The translations under genes and the position numbers were made by a program. Below the pieces are notes generated by a model. The model made no database searches. It saw nothing but the letters and a program-made list of their open reading frames with translations, and had not been told where the DNA came from. Of a DNA stretch of 38,235 nt, positions 37,752 through 38,235 are shown piece after piece; positions within the stretch are counted from its first letter, which is position 1; each line of letters starts with the position of its first letter. The stretch comes from DATKSS01 sp035468355 (GTDB lineage: Bacteria > Chloroflexota > Dormibacteria > Dormibacterales > Dormibacteraceae): the NCBI GenBank assembly GCA_035468355.1, contig DATITA010000092.1, forward strand, positions 1 through 38,235, in the 5' to 3' direction.

Positions 37752-38235
37752 CTACCCAGACGTCAGCATCGCCAGCGCAGCGTTGAGCTGCGAGTCGCCG
37801 GCGTAGCCCTGTGAGAGCTGGGTGACGTCGAACTGGTCCGTGGCACGCGCCAGCTTGACGGCCACGTCAGGCTGCAGACCCTTGTGGTCGATGGTCTGGC
37901 CGTTGGGCAAAAACCAGCGCTCCACGGTCAGGTGGATGTCGGAGCCATCGCTAAGCTCGAAGTCCTCTTGCACCGAACCCTTCCCGAACGTGACGGTGCC
38001 TACGAGCTTTGCGCGGTGGTGGACCTGGAGAGAGCCGGCCACGATCTCGGAGGCCGACGCGCTGTTCGCGTCCACCAGCACCATGAGGGGCTCGGTCGGC
38101 GCGTCGTGGTGCGACCCGACCTGGTGCTTGTCCACCACTCCCCCACGGCCGTGCGTCTCGAAGGTCTCGCCACTGGAGACGAACTGCGTGATAACGTCGT
38201 CAGCCGCCGACGTGAAGCCGCCGGGATTGCCGCGC
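37752..38235 (-). CDS. S41 C-terminal processing peptidase (CtpA-like), 5' part missing
   Basis: The frame runs off the window edge, so only the C-terminal 160 residues are seen. RGNPGG followed by an amphipathic helix is the start of the protease core. The catalytic Ser is in NSASASEIVAG and the catalytic Lys in TFGKGSVQ, 25 residues later, as in Prc/CtpA. The tail after LQPDVAV is short. These exported proteases trim or degrade envelope proteins. The PDZ domain and signal sequence, if present, lie outside the window. Confidence 0.92.
   Translation of the reverse strand, partial: RGNPGGFTSAADDVITQFVSSGETFETHGRGGVVDKHQVGSHHDAPTEPLMVLVDANSASASEIVAGSLQVHHRAKLVGTVTFGKGSVQEDFELSDGSDIHLTVERWFLPNGQTIDHKGLQPDVAVKLARATDQFDVTQLSQGYAGDSQLNAALAMLTSG

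Noticed and set aside
1..38235. CRISPR array or defence gene cluster
   Set aside because: No regularly spaced repeats of suitable length and no cas-, restriction- or toxin-antitoxin-like proteins were seen; the only arrays are the GGGACG repeats and the tatA tail repeat.

Overview
The window is very GC-rich, almost fully coding, and built from tight operons with 4-bp start/stop overlaps (ATGA, GTGA). It encodes an F420/NADPH-type reductase, an LLM-class F420-dependent oxidoreductase, a minimal HExxH metallopeptidase, a twin-arginine translocase and a fused methyltransferase/uroporphyrinogen-III synthase. This mix suggests a high-GC soil bacterium of the Actinomycetota or Chloroflexota/Dormibacterota type. 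The assignment is inferred from gene content only; there is no rRNA in the window.

Layout. 1-2150: a truncated F420/NADP reductase, a VOC dioxygenase-like protein and a convergent NlpC/P60 lipoprotein. 2224-6389: a three-gene minus-strand operon of a sphingosine-1-phosphate-lyase-like PLP enzyme, an FGGY kinase and an MFS carrier. 6479-9384: a nickel/cobalt permease, an EcsC-like protein and an ATP-dependent DNA ligase. 9391-9528: an intergenic region that looks like a complete small-RNA unit (promoter, C-rich body, GNRA-capped terminator). 9527-13868: flotillin plus NfeD partner, an alpha/beta hydrolase and a group of small envelope proteins, one only 27 residues long.

14039-18729 is an integrated element of about 4.6 kb in a tRNA-Pro(TGG) gene, bounded by perfect 47-bp direct repeats. 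It carries a tyrosine recombinase next to the intact tRNA, a rolling-circle-type replication initiator, a small XRE repressor, an iteron-like GGGACG array and two cargo-like genes. It has no relaxase or DNA-translocase gene. The rep gene appears frameshifted near its 3' end: the family-like C-terminus lies in another frame and ends in a GTGA overlap with the repressor.

19199-25783 is a long minus-strand housekeeping operon: DUF4177-like protein, OmpR-type regulator, polyprenyl synthase, SUMT/HemD fusion, membrane-anchored cyclophilin, TatA, TatC, RNase PH and RdgB. 25817-28352 holds a tRNA with UAA anticodon and a short variable arm, a 3-hydroxyacyl-CoA dehydrogenase divergent from a minimal metallopeptidase, a flavin reductase, tRNA-Cys and two small envelope proteins. 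28492-31335 is a lipoate operon (E2 acyltransferase, lipA, lipB), followed by two tandem paralogues of an unrecognised small family. 32299-36085 has malate synthase behind an LLM oxidoreductase, then a divergent GT87-like membrane protein. The right end has a VOC protein with an AraC regulator, tRNA-Phe next to a tRNA-Phe-derived relic whose anticodon is now CAA, tRNA-Val and the C-terminal part of a CtpA-type protease.

The items I would look at first are the minimal Rep/Int element with its frameshift, the candidate C-rich small RNA, the odd tRNAs, the lyase/kinase/transporter cassette, and two places where a CTG start in a CTGA overlap fits the protein family better than the nearest ATG/GTG.
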